Shown here: positions 5,252-11,043 of the stretch, piece by piece
Position numbering within the stretch: the stretch's first letter is position 1
How the letters are laid out: every line of letters begins with the position of its first letter
Assembly (NCBI GenBank): GCA_013153335.1
Contig: JAADEP010000126.1
Span: 1 to 11,043 of the forward strand
Origin: Chloroflexota bacterium
Lineage (GTDB): Bacteria > Chloroflexota > Anaerolineae > Anaerolineales > DRMV01
DNA length: 11,043 bases
Direction: 5' to 3'
Translations under genes and position numbers: made by a program
Notes under the pieces: generated by a model
Told to the model about the DNA's origin: nothing
The model's database searches: none
Seen by the model: only the letters and a program-made list of their open reading frames with translations

Positions 5252-6358
5252 ATGGAAACCCTGTACACCAGTCCAGAGCCGTCGGCACGCATCATGGTCG
5301 TCGGCGTCGGTGGCGGGGGATGCAACGCCGTCAATCGAATGATTTCCGAGGGGGTCCAAGGCGTTGAGTTCGTAGCCGTCAACACCGATGCGCAGCACCT
5401 GGCCAAGAGCCTGGCGCCGATCCGGGTGCGGATTGGCGACAAGCTCACCCGAGGGTTGGGCTCGGGGGGCAAGCCCGAAATCGGACGCAAAGCGGCCGAG
5501 GAATCGCAACAAGAATTGCGCGAAGTGTTGAAAGGCGCGGACATGGTCTTCATCACCGCGGGGATGGGCGGCGGAACCGGTACCGGAGCTTCGCCCATTA
5601 TTGCTCGTTTAGCCCGCGAAGAGGGCGCCCTCACCATTGGCGTCGTCACCAAACCGTTCTCTTTTGAGGGGCCCCAACGCCGCCGCATCGCGGAAGAGGG
5701 GATTCGGGCCTTGAAAGAGGAGGTCGATACCCTCATTGTGATCCCCAACGACCGCCTGCTTGACGTGGTCGACCGTAACACGCGCATTCAAGACGCGTTT
5801 CGCATTGTCGATGACGTGCTGCGCCAGGGCGTGCAAGGCATCTCCGAGCTCATCACCGTCCCCGGCCTGATCAACCTGGACTTCGCGGACGTGCGCACCA
5901 TCATGTCCGAGGGTGGTGCGGCCCTCATGGCCGTGGGCGAAGCGTCGGGCGAAGACCGGGCGCGCAAAGCGGCCGAAGCCGCGATCTCCAGCAAGCTGCT
6001 GGATGTGACCATCGAAGGCGCGCGCGGCATCCTGCTCAACATCACGGGCGGGCCCGATATGACCTTGTTCGAGGTCAACGAAGCAGCCGAGATCATCCGC
6101 TCGGTGGCCCACCCCGAAGTCAACATGATTTTCGGCGCGGTCATCGACGAAAACATGGGCGACACGTTGCGCATCACCGTGGTCGCGACCGGGTTCGATC
6201 GCAACGAATCCCCGCGACGGTGGAAGGCGAGCCAGGAACGCGCGAGCGAGCCCACGAAATCCATCCCGGTCGAAGAGCCGCGCGTGGCGCCCGTGCGACC
6301 GCCCGACGACCGAGACGACGACGGCATTTTGCCACCTTTCCTCCGGCGTCGCCACTAA
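5252..6358 (+). CDS. ftsZ: Cell division GTPase FtsZ
   Basis: A tubulin-like GTPase that polymerises at midcell into the Z ring and recruits the division machinery. The 368 residues show VGVGGGGCNAVNRM (17-30), the tubulin signature GGGTGTG (106-112), NTDAQ (44-48), the T7 catalytic-loop residues Asn208, Asp210 and Asp213 in INLDFADV, and the C-terminal globular segment ending near ATGFD (312-316). A short linker of about 40 residues leads to the conserved C-terminal peptide ILPPFLRRRH (359-368), which in other bacteria binds FtsA, ZipA or SepF. The ATG at 5252 lies 7 nt after AAGGAGG; an in-frame TTG at 5246 is only 1 nt from that site and is rejected. The gene stands alone between its own promoter and a strong terminator. 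ftsA and ftsQ are not in the window. Confidence 0.98.
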   Translation: METLYTSPEPSARIMVVGVGGGGCNAVNRMISEGVQGVEFVAVNTDAQHLAKSLAPIRVRIGDKLTRGLGSGGKPEIGRKAAEESQQELREVLKGADMVFITAGMGGGTGTGASPIIARLAREEGALTIGVVTKPFSFEGPQRRRIAEEGIRALKEEVDTLIVIPNDRLLDVVDRNTRIQDAFRIVDDVLRQGVQGISELITVPGLINLDFADVRTIMSEGGAALMAVGEASGEDRARKAAEAAISSKLLDVTIEGARGILLNITGGPDMTLFEVNEAAEIIRSVAHPEVNMIFGAVIDENMGDTLRITVVATGFDRNESPRRWKASQERASEPTKSIPVEEPRVAPVRPPDDRDDDGILPPFLRRRH

Positions 6359-6381
6359 ACGGCTTCGCCCAAGCACATTTC

Positions 6382-6422
6382 GGTGCCGCCCCGCCATACG
6401 CCCAGGGCGGCACCTTTTGTTT
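6382..6422 (+). terminator. Rho-independent terminator of ftsZ
   Basis: A perfect 10-bp stem GGTGCCGCCC / GGGCGGCACC with a 13-nt loop is followed by TTTTGTTT. It begins 23 nt after the ftsZ stop. Confidence 0.92.
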
Positions 6423-6480
6423 CCTTCACTGCTGAGGTGGGTTGCTTCACGTCCTAAGAAGGGATTGGGGGCCAAACAAC

Positions 6481-6514
6481 TTGACCCTTCACAAAGAAGA
6501 AGCTTTGTTATAAT
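6481..6514 (+). promoter_or_regulatory. Promoter of the PIN-TRAM/cysS/rlmB operon with palindromic spacer
   Basis: TATAAT (6509-6514) is preceded by TGT, an extended -10. A TTGACC (6481-6486) is 22 nt upstream, too far for a standard promoter; TTCACA (6488-6493) is 15 nt upstream. The inverted repeat ACAAAG-N6-CTTTGT (6491-6508) fills the spacer and abuts the -10, a position where a repressor would block polymerase. The predicted leader is about 38 nt. Confidence 0.65.
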
Positions 6515-6558
6515 CCTGGTCCGAGGCGCTCGCCCGGAACCCGATAAGGAAGTGACGT

Positions 6559-7623
6559 ATGGGGGGGAATCTTTTCCTTCGCATTTTTGGGGCCTTGGTC
6601 TTTACTTGGCTCGGGGTCATCTTAGCCGACTGGCTCGTTCGGGCCGGCGCAGGGGGCTCGCCCCTTTATTGGCGAACCGTATTGGGGCTGTTGGGCACCC
6701 TGACCGGGCTCACTCTTACGCCGTGGCTGGTTCGGCCCTTGTTGACGCGATTGCGGCGCAAAATCATGGAAATCCCCGCGGAGACCATGTGGGCCGCGAT
6801 CATCGGCATTATCTTGGGCTGGCTCTTGGGGAACTTGTTCACGCCCTTGTTGCAGCTGTTGCCCTATCCCCTGAACCAAATCTTGACCCCGGTTGAGCAA
6901 GTCTTTTTCATGTACTTGGGCGCGCAGGTCTTTATCGCGCGCAAGAACGACCTGCTGAGCATCTTCCGCTGGCTGCAGGGCCCGCGGCGTGAAAGCGGCG
7001 GCCCCGTGCCCATGGGCCGGCGTTACGTGCTGGACACCAGCGCGCTCATCGATGGCCGCATCGTCGAGATCGTGCGCCTCGGCTTTATGGAAGGCGAGTT
7101 TGTGGTCCCGCGCTTTGTGCTCTTTGAGCTGCAGAGCATCGCGGACGCGCCCGAACCGGAGCGGCGGCGCCGAGGTCGCCGCGGGCTGGAGATGCTGGAA
7201 GAATTCAAGCGCCTGCCCAAGGCGCACGTGCGTATCAGCGACATCGATCCCATGGACGTGCACGAGGTCGACCACAAAATCGTGGCCATTGCCCGACGCC
7301 TCGGCGCGCCCATCATCACCACCGACTACAACCTGGCCCAGATCGCCCGACTGCGCCAGGTGTCGGTCCTCAACCTGCACGACCTTGAAAAAATCATGCA
7401 ACCGCCCTACCTGCCCGGAGACCGCATTACCATTACCGTCACCCAAGAGGGCAAAGGCGCAAACCAAGGCGTGGGCTTCTTGCCCGACGGCACCATGATC
7501 GTGGTGGAAGACGGAAAGGACTTCATCGGCCAGCAAATTGACGTGGTGCTGACCAAAGTACTGCAAACCACCGGCGGCCGCATCATCTTCGCCCGACCGG
7601 TTGTGCGGGAGGAACGCCGATGA
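6559..7623 (+). CDS. Membrane-anchored PIN-TRAM protein (YacL-like)
   Basis: A 354-residue protein. About four hydrophobic helices occupy residues 6-26, 40-62, 77-97 and 108-128, followed by a cytosolic PIN nuclease-fold domain (about 155-275) and a C-terminal TRAM RNA-binding domain (about 282-348). PIN acidic residues are visible: Asp159 in YVLDTSALIDGR, Glu190, Asp238 in VDHKIVAIA and Asp256 in TTDYNLA. TRAM features are PGDRITITV, GQGVG-like NQGVGFLPDGTMIVVEDG, and IGQQIDVVLTKVLQTTGGRIIFA. This is the YacL architecture. Family members are presumed RNases, but their targets are not established. The start ATG has AAGGAAG upstream. The stop overlaps the cysS start as ATGA, so the two are translationally coupled, matching the link between yacL and cysS regions in Firmicutes. 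Confidence 0.9.
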   Translation: MGGNLFLRIFGALVFTWLGVILADWLVRAGAGGSPLYWRTVLGLLGTLTGLTLTPWLVRPLLTRLRRKIMEIPAETMWAAIIGIILGWLLGNLFTPLLQLLPYPLNQILTPVEQVFFMYLGAQVFIARKNDLLSIFRWLQGPRRESGGPVPMGRRYVLDTSALIDGRIVEIVRLGFMEGEFVVPRFVLFELQSIADAPEPERRRRGRRGLEMLEEFKRLPKAHVRISDIDPMDVHEVDHKIVAIARRLGAPIITTDYNLAQIARLRQVSVLNLHDLEKIMQPPYLPGDRITITVTQEGKGANQGVGFLPDGTMIVVEDGKDFIGQQIDVVLTKVLQTTGGRIIFARPVVREERR

Positions 7624-9035
7624 CCCTGCGTGTGTACAACACCTTAACCCGCCGCAAAGAGCCCTTCCAGACCATCGAACCCGGCAAGGTGCGCATGTAT
7701 GTGTGCGGCCCCACGGTCTACGACAACGCGCACTTGGGCCACGCAGTCTCGCTGCTGGTGTACGACATCATCCGCCGTTACCTCGAGCACAAGGGGTATG
7801 AAGTGCGCCACGTCATGAACTACACCGACGTGGACGATAAGATCATCCAACGCGCGCAAGAGCTGGGCGAAGATCCCAACGCGCTGGCTGAGCGCTACAT
7901 CCAGGCTTTTGAAAAAAATATGCGGGAACTCGGGGTGCTCTGGCCCACCGTGCAACCCCGAGTCACGCGCGAGATCGATTGGATTCAGCGCATGGTACAG
8001 GGCCTCTTGGAGAAAGGCTACGCGTACGAAGCCGCCGGAAACGTCTACTTCGACGTGACCAAAGACGAGGACTACGGCAAACTCTCGGGCCGAAAGCTCG
8101 AGGACTTGCGCGCTGGGGTGCGCATCGAGCCCGATCCGAACAAACGCCATCCGGCCGATTTTGCCTTGTGGAAGGCCGCGAAACCCGGCGAGCCCTGGTG
8201 GGAAAGCCCGTGGGGGCCGGGGCGGCCTGGTTGGCATATCGAGTGCTCGGCCATGAACCTGCACCACCTGGGCGAACAAATTGACATCCATGGCGGCGGC
8301 CAAGACCTCATCTTTCCGCATCATGAAAACGAAATCGCGCAGAGCGAGAGCTACACGGGCAAAGAGCCCTTTGTGCGCTACTGGATGCACAACGGCATGT
8401 TGCGCGTGCGGGGCGAGAAAATGTCCAAATCCTTGGGCAATTACATCACGGTGGACGAGTTCTTGGCCCAGCACGAGCCCGACATCCTGCGCATGATCCT
8501 GCTCAACGCGCACTATCGCAGCCCCATTGACTATGACGAGCCGCAAGTACAGCAGGCCAAGCAAGCCCTCGCGCGGCTGCGCAACGCGATGCGCCCCGCG
8601 TACCCAAACGCGCCTGGCGCGGCGCAAGAAGTGCTGGAACGCTTGCAAGCGCAAATCCAGGCCACGCGCGAAGGTTTCGAGGCCGCGATGGATGACGATT
8701 TCAACACGGCCGCGGCCCTGGCCCATTTGTTCGACCTGGTACGGGCCATCAACCAAGCCCGGGACGCAGGCGCGACCGATGAAGAGCTCAAACCCGCGCA
8801 GGACCTCTTGCGGGAACTGGGCGAAGGGGTCTTCGGCCTGCACCTGCAACCCCAAGACGAGCAAGCCTCCGCCGCGGACATCGGCCCGTTGATGGATTTG
8901 CTCCTGGAAGTGCGGGCTGAGCTGCGCAAGAAAAAGCAGTTCGACCTCGCGGACCGCATCCGGGACCGCCTCGCCGAATTGGGCTTTCGCATCGAAGACA
9001 CGCCCCACGGCACGGTGTGGCGCCGCGAGGCCTGA
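7620..9035 (+). CDS. cysS: Cysteinyl-tRNA synthetase
   Basis: A class I aminoacyl-tRNA synthetase charging tRNA-Cys in the cytosol. The 471-residue length fits the family. The HIGH motif is HLGH (38-41) in VYDNAHLGHAVSLL, and KMSKS is at 267-271 in GEKMSKSLGNYI. The substrate-selecting zinc ligands are all present: Cys29 (VCGPTVYD), Cys209 (HIECSAM), His234 and Glu238 (FPHHENEIAQ), corresponding to Cys28, Cys209, His234 and Glu238 of the E. coli enzyme. A C-terminal DALR-type helical and anticodon-binding region follows (from about 330). GGGAGGA lies 6 nt before the ATG inside the preceding gene, and the genes overlap by ATGA. rlmB follows after 26 nt. Confidence 0.98.
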   Translation: MTLRVYNTLTRRKEPFQTIEPGKVRMYVCGPTVYDNAHLGHAVSLLVYDIIRRYLEHKGYEVRHVMNYTDVDDKIIQRAQELGEDPNALAERYIQAFEKNMRELGVLWPTVQPRVTREIDWIQRMVQGLLEKGYAYEAAGNVYFDVTKDEDYGKLSGRKLEDLRAGVRIEPDPNKRHPADFALWKAAKPGEPWWESPWGPGRPGWHIECSAMNLHHLGEQIDIHGGGQDLIFPHHENEIAQSESYTGKEPFVRYWMHNGMLRVRGEKMSKSLGNYITVDEFLAQHEPDILRMILLNAHYRSPIDYDEPQVQQAKQALARLRNAMRPAYPNAPGAAQEVLERLQAQIQATREGFEAAMDDDFNTAAALAHLFDLVRAINQARDAGATDEELKPAQDLLRELGEGVFGLHLQPQDEQASAADIGPLMDLLLEVRAELRKKKQFDLADRIRDRLAELGFRIEDTPHGTVWRREA

Positions 9036-9061
9036 CGCGCGGGTCTGCGCTCAAAGGACCT

Positions 9062-9847
9062 ATGGCGACCGAATGGTTGTACGGATTCCACGCGGTACAC
9101 GAAGCCCTGCGCGCGGGCCGCAGGGCTTTTTACGCGCTCTGGTTGGCCGAGGGACTGCATCCCGAACGGGCCTGGGTTTTGCAAACCCTCGCGGCCCAAC
9201 GCCGCGTGCCGGTCGAAGTTCGACCTAAAGACGCGCTCACCCGGGTCACCGGCACCCGACATCACCAAGGCGTCGCGCTCAAGGTCGGGCCTTACCCTTA
9301 CGTAGCTTTCGAAGACCTGCTCGCGAACCTGCCCCACGACGAGCCTGCCCTGCTCCTCATGCTGGACCAGATCCAAGATCCGCGGAACTTCGCCGCGCTG
9401 TTGCGTACAGCCGAAGCCGTAGGCGTGCATGGCGTGATCATCCCGAAGCGAGGCCAGGTGGGCGTGACGCCTACGGTGGTGCACGTCTCAGCCGGCGCGG
9501 CCGAACACCTGGCCATCGCGCGCTATAACCTGGCGCAGGCGATTACGCGCGTGCAAGCCGCGGGTCTGTGGGTGTATGGCTTGGACGCGGCCCCGCAAGC
9601 CCAACCGATCACCACGGTTGATCTGCGCGGCCCCTTGGCGTGGGTCGTGGGCAGCGAAGGCCAGGGTTTGCGCCGGCTGGTTCGCGAGCGGTGCGACGCG
9701 CGGGTGCGCCTGCCCATGCGTGGCCGGGTGGCGTCGCTCAACGCCTCGGTCGCGGGCGCGATCGCGCTTTATTTCACCTGGCACGCGCGCGGGTTTGTGG
9801 GCGCGCACCCGCCCGACCCCAACACCCCCGCTGAGCCGGCTGGGTGA
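9062..9847 (+). CDS. rlmB: 23S rRNA (guanosine-2'-O)-methyltransferase RlmB-like (SpoU/TrmH family)
   Basis: A SAM-dependent SPOUT methyltransferase that in E. coli methylates G2251 of 23S rRNA. The 261-residue protein has an N-terminal L30e-like substrate-binding part (about 1-75, starting EWLYGFHAVHEAL) and a knotted catalytic domain with the three SpoU motifs: DPRNFAALLRTAEA (106-119), VGSEGQGL (196-203) and LNASVAGAIALY (226-237). The ATG at 9062 is chosen because LYGFHAV must lie near the N-terminus and AAAGGA lies 3 nt upstream, a short spacing. A GTG at 9017 would overlap cysS and lacks a ribosome site. The C-terminus has a Pro-rich tail of about 20 residues. The exact target nucleotide is inferred; related family members such as TrmH cannot be excluded by eye. 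Confidence 0.9.
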   Translation: MATEWLYGFHAVHEALRAGRRAFYALWLAEGLHPERAWVLQTLAAQRRVPVEVRPKDALTRVTGTRHHQGVALKVGPYPYVAFEDLLANLPHDEPALLLMLDQIQDPRNFAALLRTAEAVGVHGVIIPKRGQVGVTPTVVHVSAGAAEHLAIARYNLAQAITRVQAAGLWVYGLDAAPQAQPITTVDLRGPLAWVVGSEGQGLRRLVRERCDARVRLPMRGRVASLNASVAGAIALYFTWHARGFVGAHPPDPNTPAEPAG

Positions 9848-10262
9848 CCGCGCGGGGGCGCTCCGGCTTTAGCGCCGGCCGGCCTTGGGCCAGGGTAGGT
9901 ATTGCGGCGGATGGTAGCCCGGCTGGTCAGGGAAGGACGAACTGGGGCAGCTATTTGGTGCCGGCGCAGCGTTGGCTTCGTCGAGCTTGGCGGACACCGC
10001 GCGAGCAGGACATGGCCGGACCCTTGTTGGAGCTGCCGGCCTTGACGCCCAAAGCGCAGCGCCGCTGCCACCAGGCACGGTCAAAAAGGGGCCGCCCAGG
10101 TTGCTCTCGGGGCGCCGCGGCGATGGGGCTGGGGCCTGCTGCGGGTGTCGTTCCTTGGGGATGGGCACAACGCCGTCTGGCCTCGGGGCGTAGCCCGCGC
10201 CAGCTCGGCCAACCCAGCCCTATTATGACCCACCCAGGGCCACCAGCAAGCCGATCCAGACC
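9848..10262. other. 415-bp GC-rich gap between convergent genes; no gene recognised
   Basis: Lies between the rlmB stop and the small membrane protein stop. It contains short inverted repeats, such as GGCGCT-N8-AGCGCC (9857-9862 with 9871-9876) and the overlapping CCGGC-N6-GCCGG (9863-9878), and a minus-strand T5 after a GC-rich stretch near 10083-10095. Long open frames cross it on both strands, but they are Pro/Arg/Gly/Ala-rich, lack ribosome sites and look like GC-rich shadows. I see no tRNA, tmRNA or RNase P signature and no U-run terminator for rlmB. Confidence 0.5.
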
Positions 10263-10424
10263 TCAGGCCTCGGGCTTCCAGCGCCAGAAGTACACACCCA
10301 AGGCGATAAATAACGCGCCCTGTGCGGCTCGGGCCCACTCCCCAAAGAACACCCCAACCAGCACCAAAAACCCTCCCATCACCCATAGCACTACTGCTGA
10401 TATCCGAGTGATTTTTTGTTTCAT
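10263..10424 (-). CDS. Small two-helix membrane protein (53 aa), unknown function
   Basis: Starts MKQKITRISAVVLWVM and ends FWRWKPEA before TGA 10265-10263. Two hydrophobic stretches (about 8-27 and 34-47) are separated by GEWARAA, and there are positive residues at the N-terminus and near the C-terminus, a typical small hairpin membrane protein. Coding is supported by AAGGAGT 6 nt before the ATG (10431-10437) and by a TATAAT promoter box at 10463-10468, a complete expression module in 53 codons. I do not recognise the family. Its stop faces the long gap downstream of rlmB, and it lies 68 nt behind the Glu-rich gene in the same direction but with its own promoter, so it is probably transcribed separately. 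Confidence 0.75.
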   Translation of the reverse strand: MKQKITRISAVVLWVMGGFLVLVGVFFGEWARAAQGALFIALGVYFWRWKPEA

Positions 10425-10430
10425 GAAACC

Positions 10431-10437
10431 ACTCCTT
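10431..10437 (-). promoter_or_regulatory. Shine-Dalgarno site of the 53-aa gene
   Basis: AAGGAGT on the minus strand lies 6 nt before ATG 10424, ideal spacing and the main support for this short gene. Confidence 0.75.
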
Positions 10438-10462
10438 ATATAGAGGATTCCTGATGGACTCC

Positions 10463-10471
10463 ATTATATCA
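10463..10471 (-). promoter_or_regulatory. Extended -10 promoter of the 53-aa gene
   Basis: Minus-strand TGA-TATAAT, an extended -10, lies 38 nt upstream of the ATG, giving a leader of about 32 nt. No good -35 hexamer is visible. Confidence 0.6.
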
Positions 10472-10492
10472 AGGCAAGCACATGTACGCGCT

Positions 10493-11043
10493 TCAGCTCC
10501 TTGTCGTTCCCCTTTGCCGGGCCCCTGGCTGGGCCTCTCCCATGCGCCTCCCCTCCACCTCCCGCACCCACGCCAGCCGTCGTCGCCATAACGCGATGTC
10601 TTCCTCCCCCACCTCAAACCACTTCCGCCTCATCCCGCCCCCCGCCTTCACGATCGCCTCATACCCCGCCATCACCTCCAACCACGGCTCGGCCAATTCC
10701 CACAACCACCACCATATCTCCCCATCCTCCTCCCGCATTCGGGCCCCCTCCCCCTCCAACGCTTCCAACGCCTCCATCAGTCTCTGCGCCGCCTCCTTCC
10801 CCCTCTCCAACTCCTGCACCCGCTCCTCCTCTTCCCACCAGTATCGTATCGCCTCCAGTTCCGCCTCCATCGCCTCCACTTCCTCTTCCCTCAGTTCCCC
10901 CATCTTCGGCCCCTCCTTCTCCCTCGACCACCTCGCCAGCCGTTCCAGGTCCTTCTTCAACCGCTTGACGTACTCCGCAAACACCTCCATTGACCCCACC
11001 AACCCCTCATACACGCCATACATCTCCGGATACCGCACGCGAA
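10493..11043 (-). CDS. Glu/Arg/Trp-rich coiled-coil protein, 5' partial, unknown function
   Basis: An open frame runs from the right window edge to TGA 10495-10493, at least 181 residues. The first in-frame GTG (11038) and ATGs (11023, 10990) lack a convincing ribosome site, so the true start may lie outside. The protein is mostly charged helix: VKRLKKDLERLARW and EEEVEAMEAELEAIRYWWEEEERVQELERG look like coiled coil. It then has a tryptophan cluster EIWWWLWELAEPWLEVM and ends in a basic tail. About eleven Trp and very many Glu are present. Codon choice differs from its neighbours: it prefers G-ending codons (GAG, GCG, TTG, GTG, CGG) so strongly that the opposite strand is nearly pyrimidine-only. 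I do not recognise a family. Foreign origin or a lineage-specific gene family is possible. Confidence 0.65.
   Translation of the reverse strand, partial: RVRYPEMYGVYEGLVGSMEVFAEYVKRLKKDLERLARWSREKEGPKMGELREEEVEAMEAELEAIRYWWEEEERVQELERGKEAAQRLMEALEALEGEGARMREEDGEIWWWLWELAEPWLEVMAGYEAIVKAGGGMRRKWFEVGEEDIALWRRRLAWVREVEGRRMGEAQPGARQRGTTRS

Noticed and set aside
5609..6475. 288-codon - strand frame opposite ftsZ
   Set aside because: Shadow of ftsZ; it also runs through the ftsZ terminator hairpin.
7644..9008. 454-codon - strand frame opposite cysS
   Set aside because: Antisense shadow created by high GC at codon third positions; cysS has every catalytic and zinc residue.
9920..9960. Slight resemblance of GGTCAGG...AAGGA...GCAGC to the SRP RNA core
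   Set aside because: The conserved GGAA tetraloop with its symmetric internal loop is not present, and flanking pairing does not form.
9869..10168. A Pro-rich 99-codon frame on the - strand
   Set aside because: GTG start without ribosome site and composition like random GC-rich DNA; no motif recognised.
9844..10443. A ~199-codon open frame on the + strand after rlmB
   Set aside because: No ribosome site, overlaps the rlmB end, Arg/Pro/Gly/Ala-rich as expected for GC-rich noise, and its second half is antisense to the well-supported 53-aa gene.
10081..10617. A 178-codon open frame on the - strand covering the gap and both right-hand genes
   Set aside because: It crosses the 53-aa gene and the end of the Glu-rich gene in another frame, includes their promoter and leader, and has no start signal.
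10500..10980. Pyrimidine-rich + strand stretch as a simple repeat or satellite
   Set aside because: The repeated CGCCTCC words follow the codon structure of an open - strand protein and are not tandem units.
1..11043. Search for CRISPR arrays, tRNA/rRNA genes, insertion sequences, DnaA-box clusters
   Set aside because: No regularly spaced repeats, no cloverleaf with GTTCGA-type T-arm, no transposase motif and no TTATCCACA-like cluster was seen.

Overview
The window is a GC-rich bacterial chromosome segment carrying ordinary housekeeping genes in short divergent and convergent operons. A stand-alone ftsZ, a DUF4349 protein, a MEMO-family protein next to NAD kinase, a 7Fe-type ferredoxin and a membrane-anchored PIN-TRAM protein ahead of cysS together suggest a member of the Chloroflexota or a similar deep-branching, possibly thermophilic lineage. 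That assignment is an inference from gene content and composition, not from a marker phylogeny.

Layout. (1) Positions 1-892 (+): the tail of a gene that is probably an ABC-transporter ATPase, then a metal-type (ABC-3/ZnuB-like) permease. (2) Positions 928-1281 (-): a 117-residue protein that resembles the NifU/IscU scaffold but has lost most cluster ligands. It lies behind a terminator downstream of a ferredoxin (1383-1796, -). (3) Positions 1888-4999 (-): a three-gene operon in the order MEMO-domain protein, NAD kinase, DUF4349 membrane protein. The first two overlap by ATGA. (4) A divergent control region of about 250 bp (5000-5251), then monocistronic ftsZ (5252-6358, +) closed by a strong terminator. 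(5) Positions 6559-9847 (+): membrane PIN-TRAM protein, cysS and rlmB, an apparent operon with its own extended -10 promoter. (6) Positions 9848-10262: a 415-bp GC-rich gap in which I find no convincing gene. (7) Positions 10263-11043 (-): a 53-residue two-helix membrane protein with its own promoter, and the 3' part of an unusual Glu/Arg/Trp-rich coiled-coil gene that runs off the window edge.

How the genes relate. The cysS operon serves translation (Cys-tRNA charging, 23S rRNA 2'-O-methylation) together with a putative membrane-bound nuclease. It looks like a condensed form of the yacL-ispDF-gltX-cysES-mrnC-rlmB neighbourhood of Firmicutes. NAD kinase (NADP supply) is translationally coupled to a protein of the MEMO metal-binding fold. 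The ferredoxin and the NifU-like protein form a small iron-sulfur themed pair. Promoter -10 boxes are readable in several places, and three of five carry the extended TGN motif. I see no tRNA, rRNA, CRISPR array, insertion sequence or replication origin.

Nothing here is certain to be a new system. The best candidates for a second look are the ligand-poor NifU-like protein beside the ferredoxin, the PqqD-like domain fused to MEMO, the ftsZ leader with two mutually exclusive foldings, and the compositionally odd gene at the right edge.
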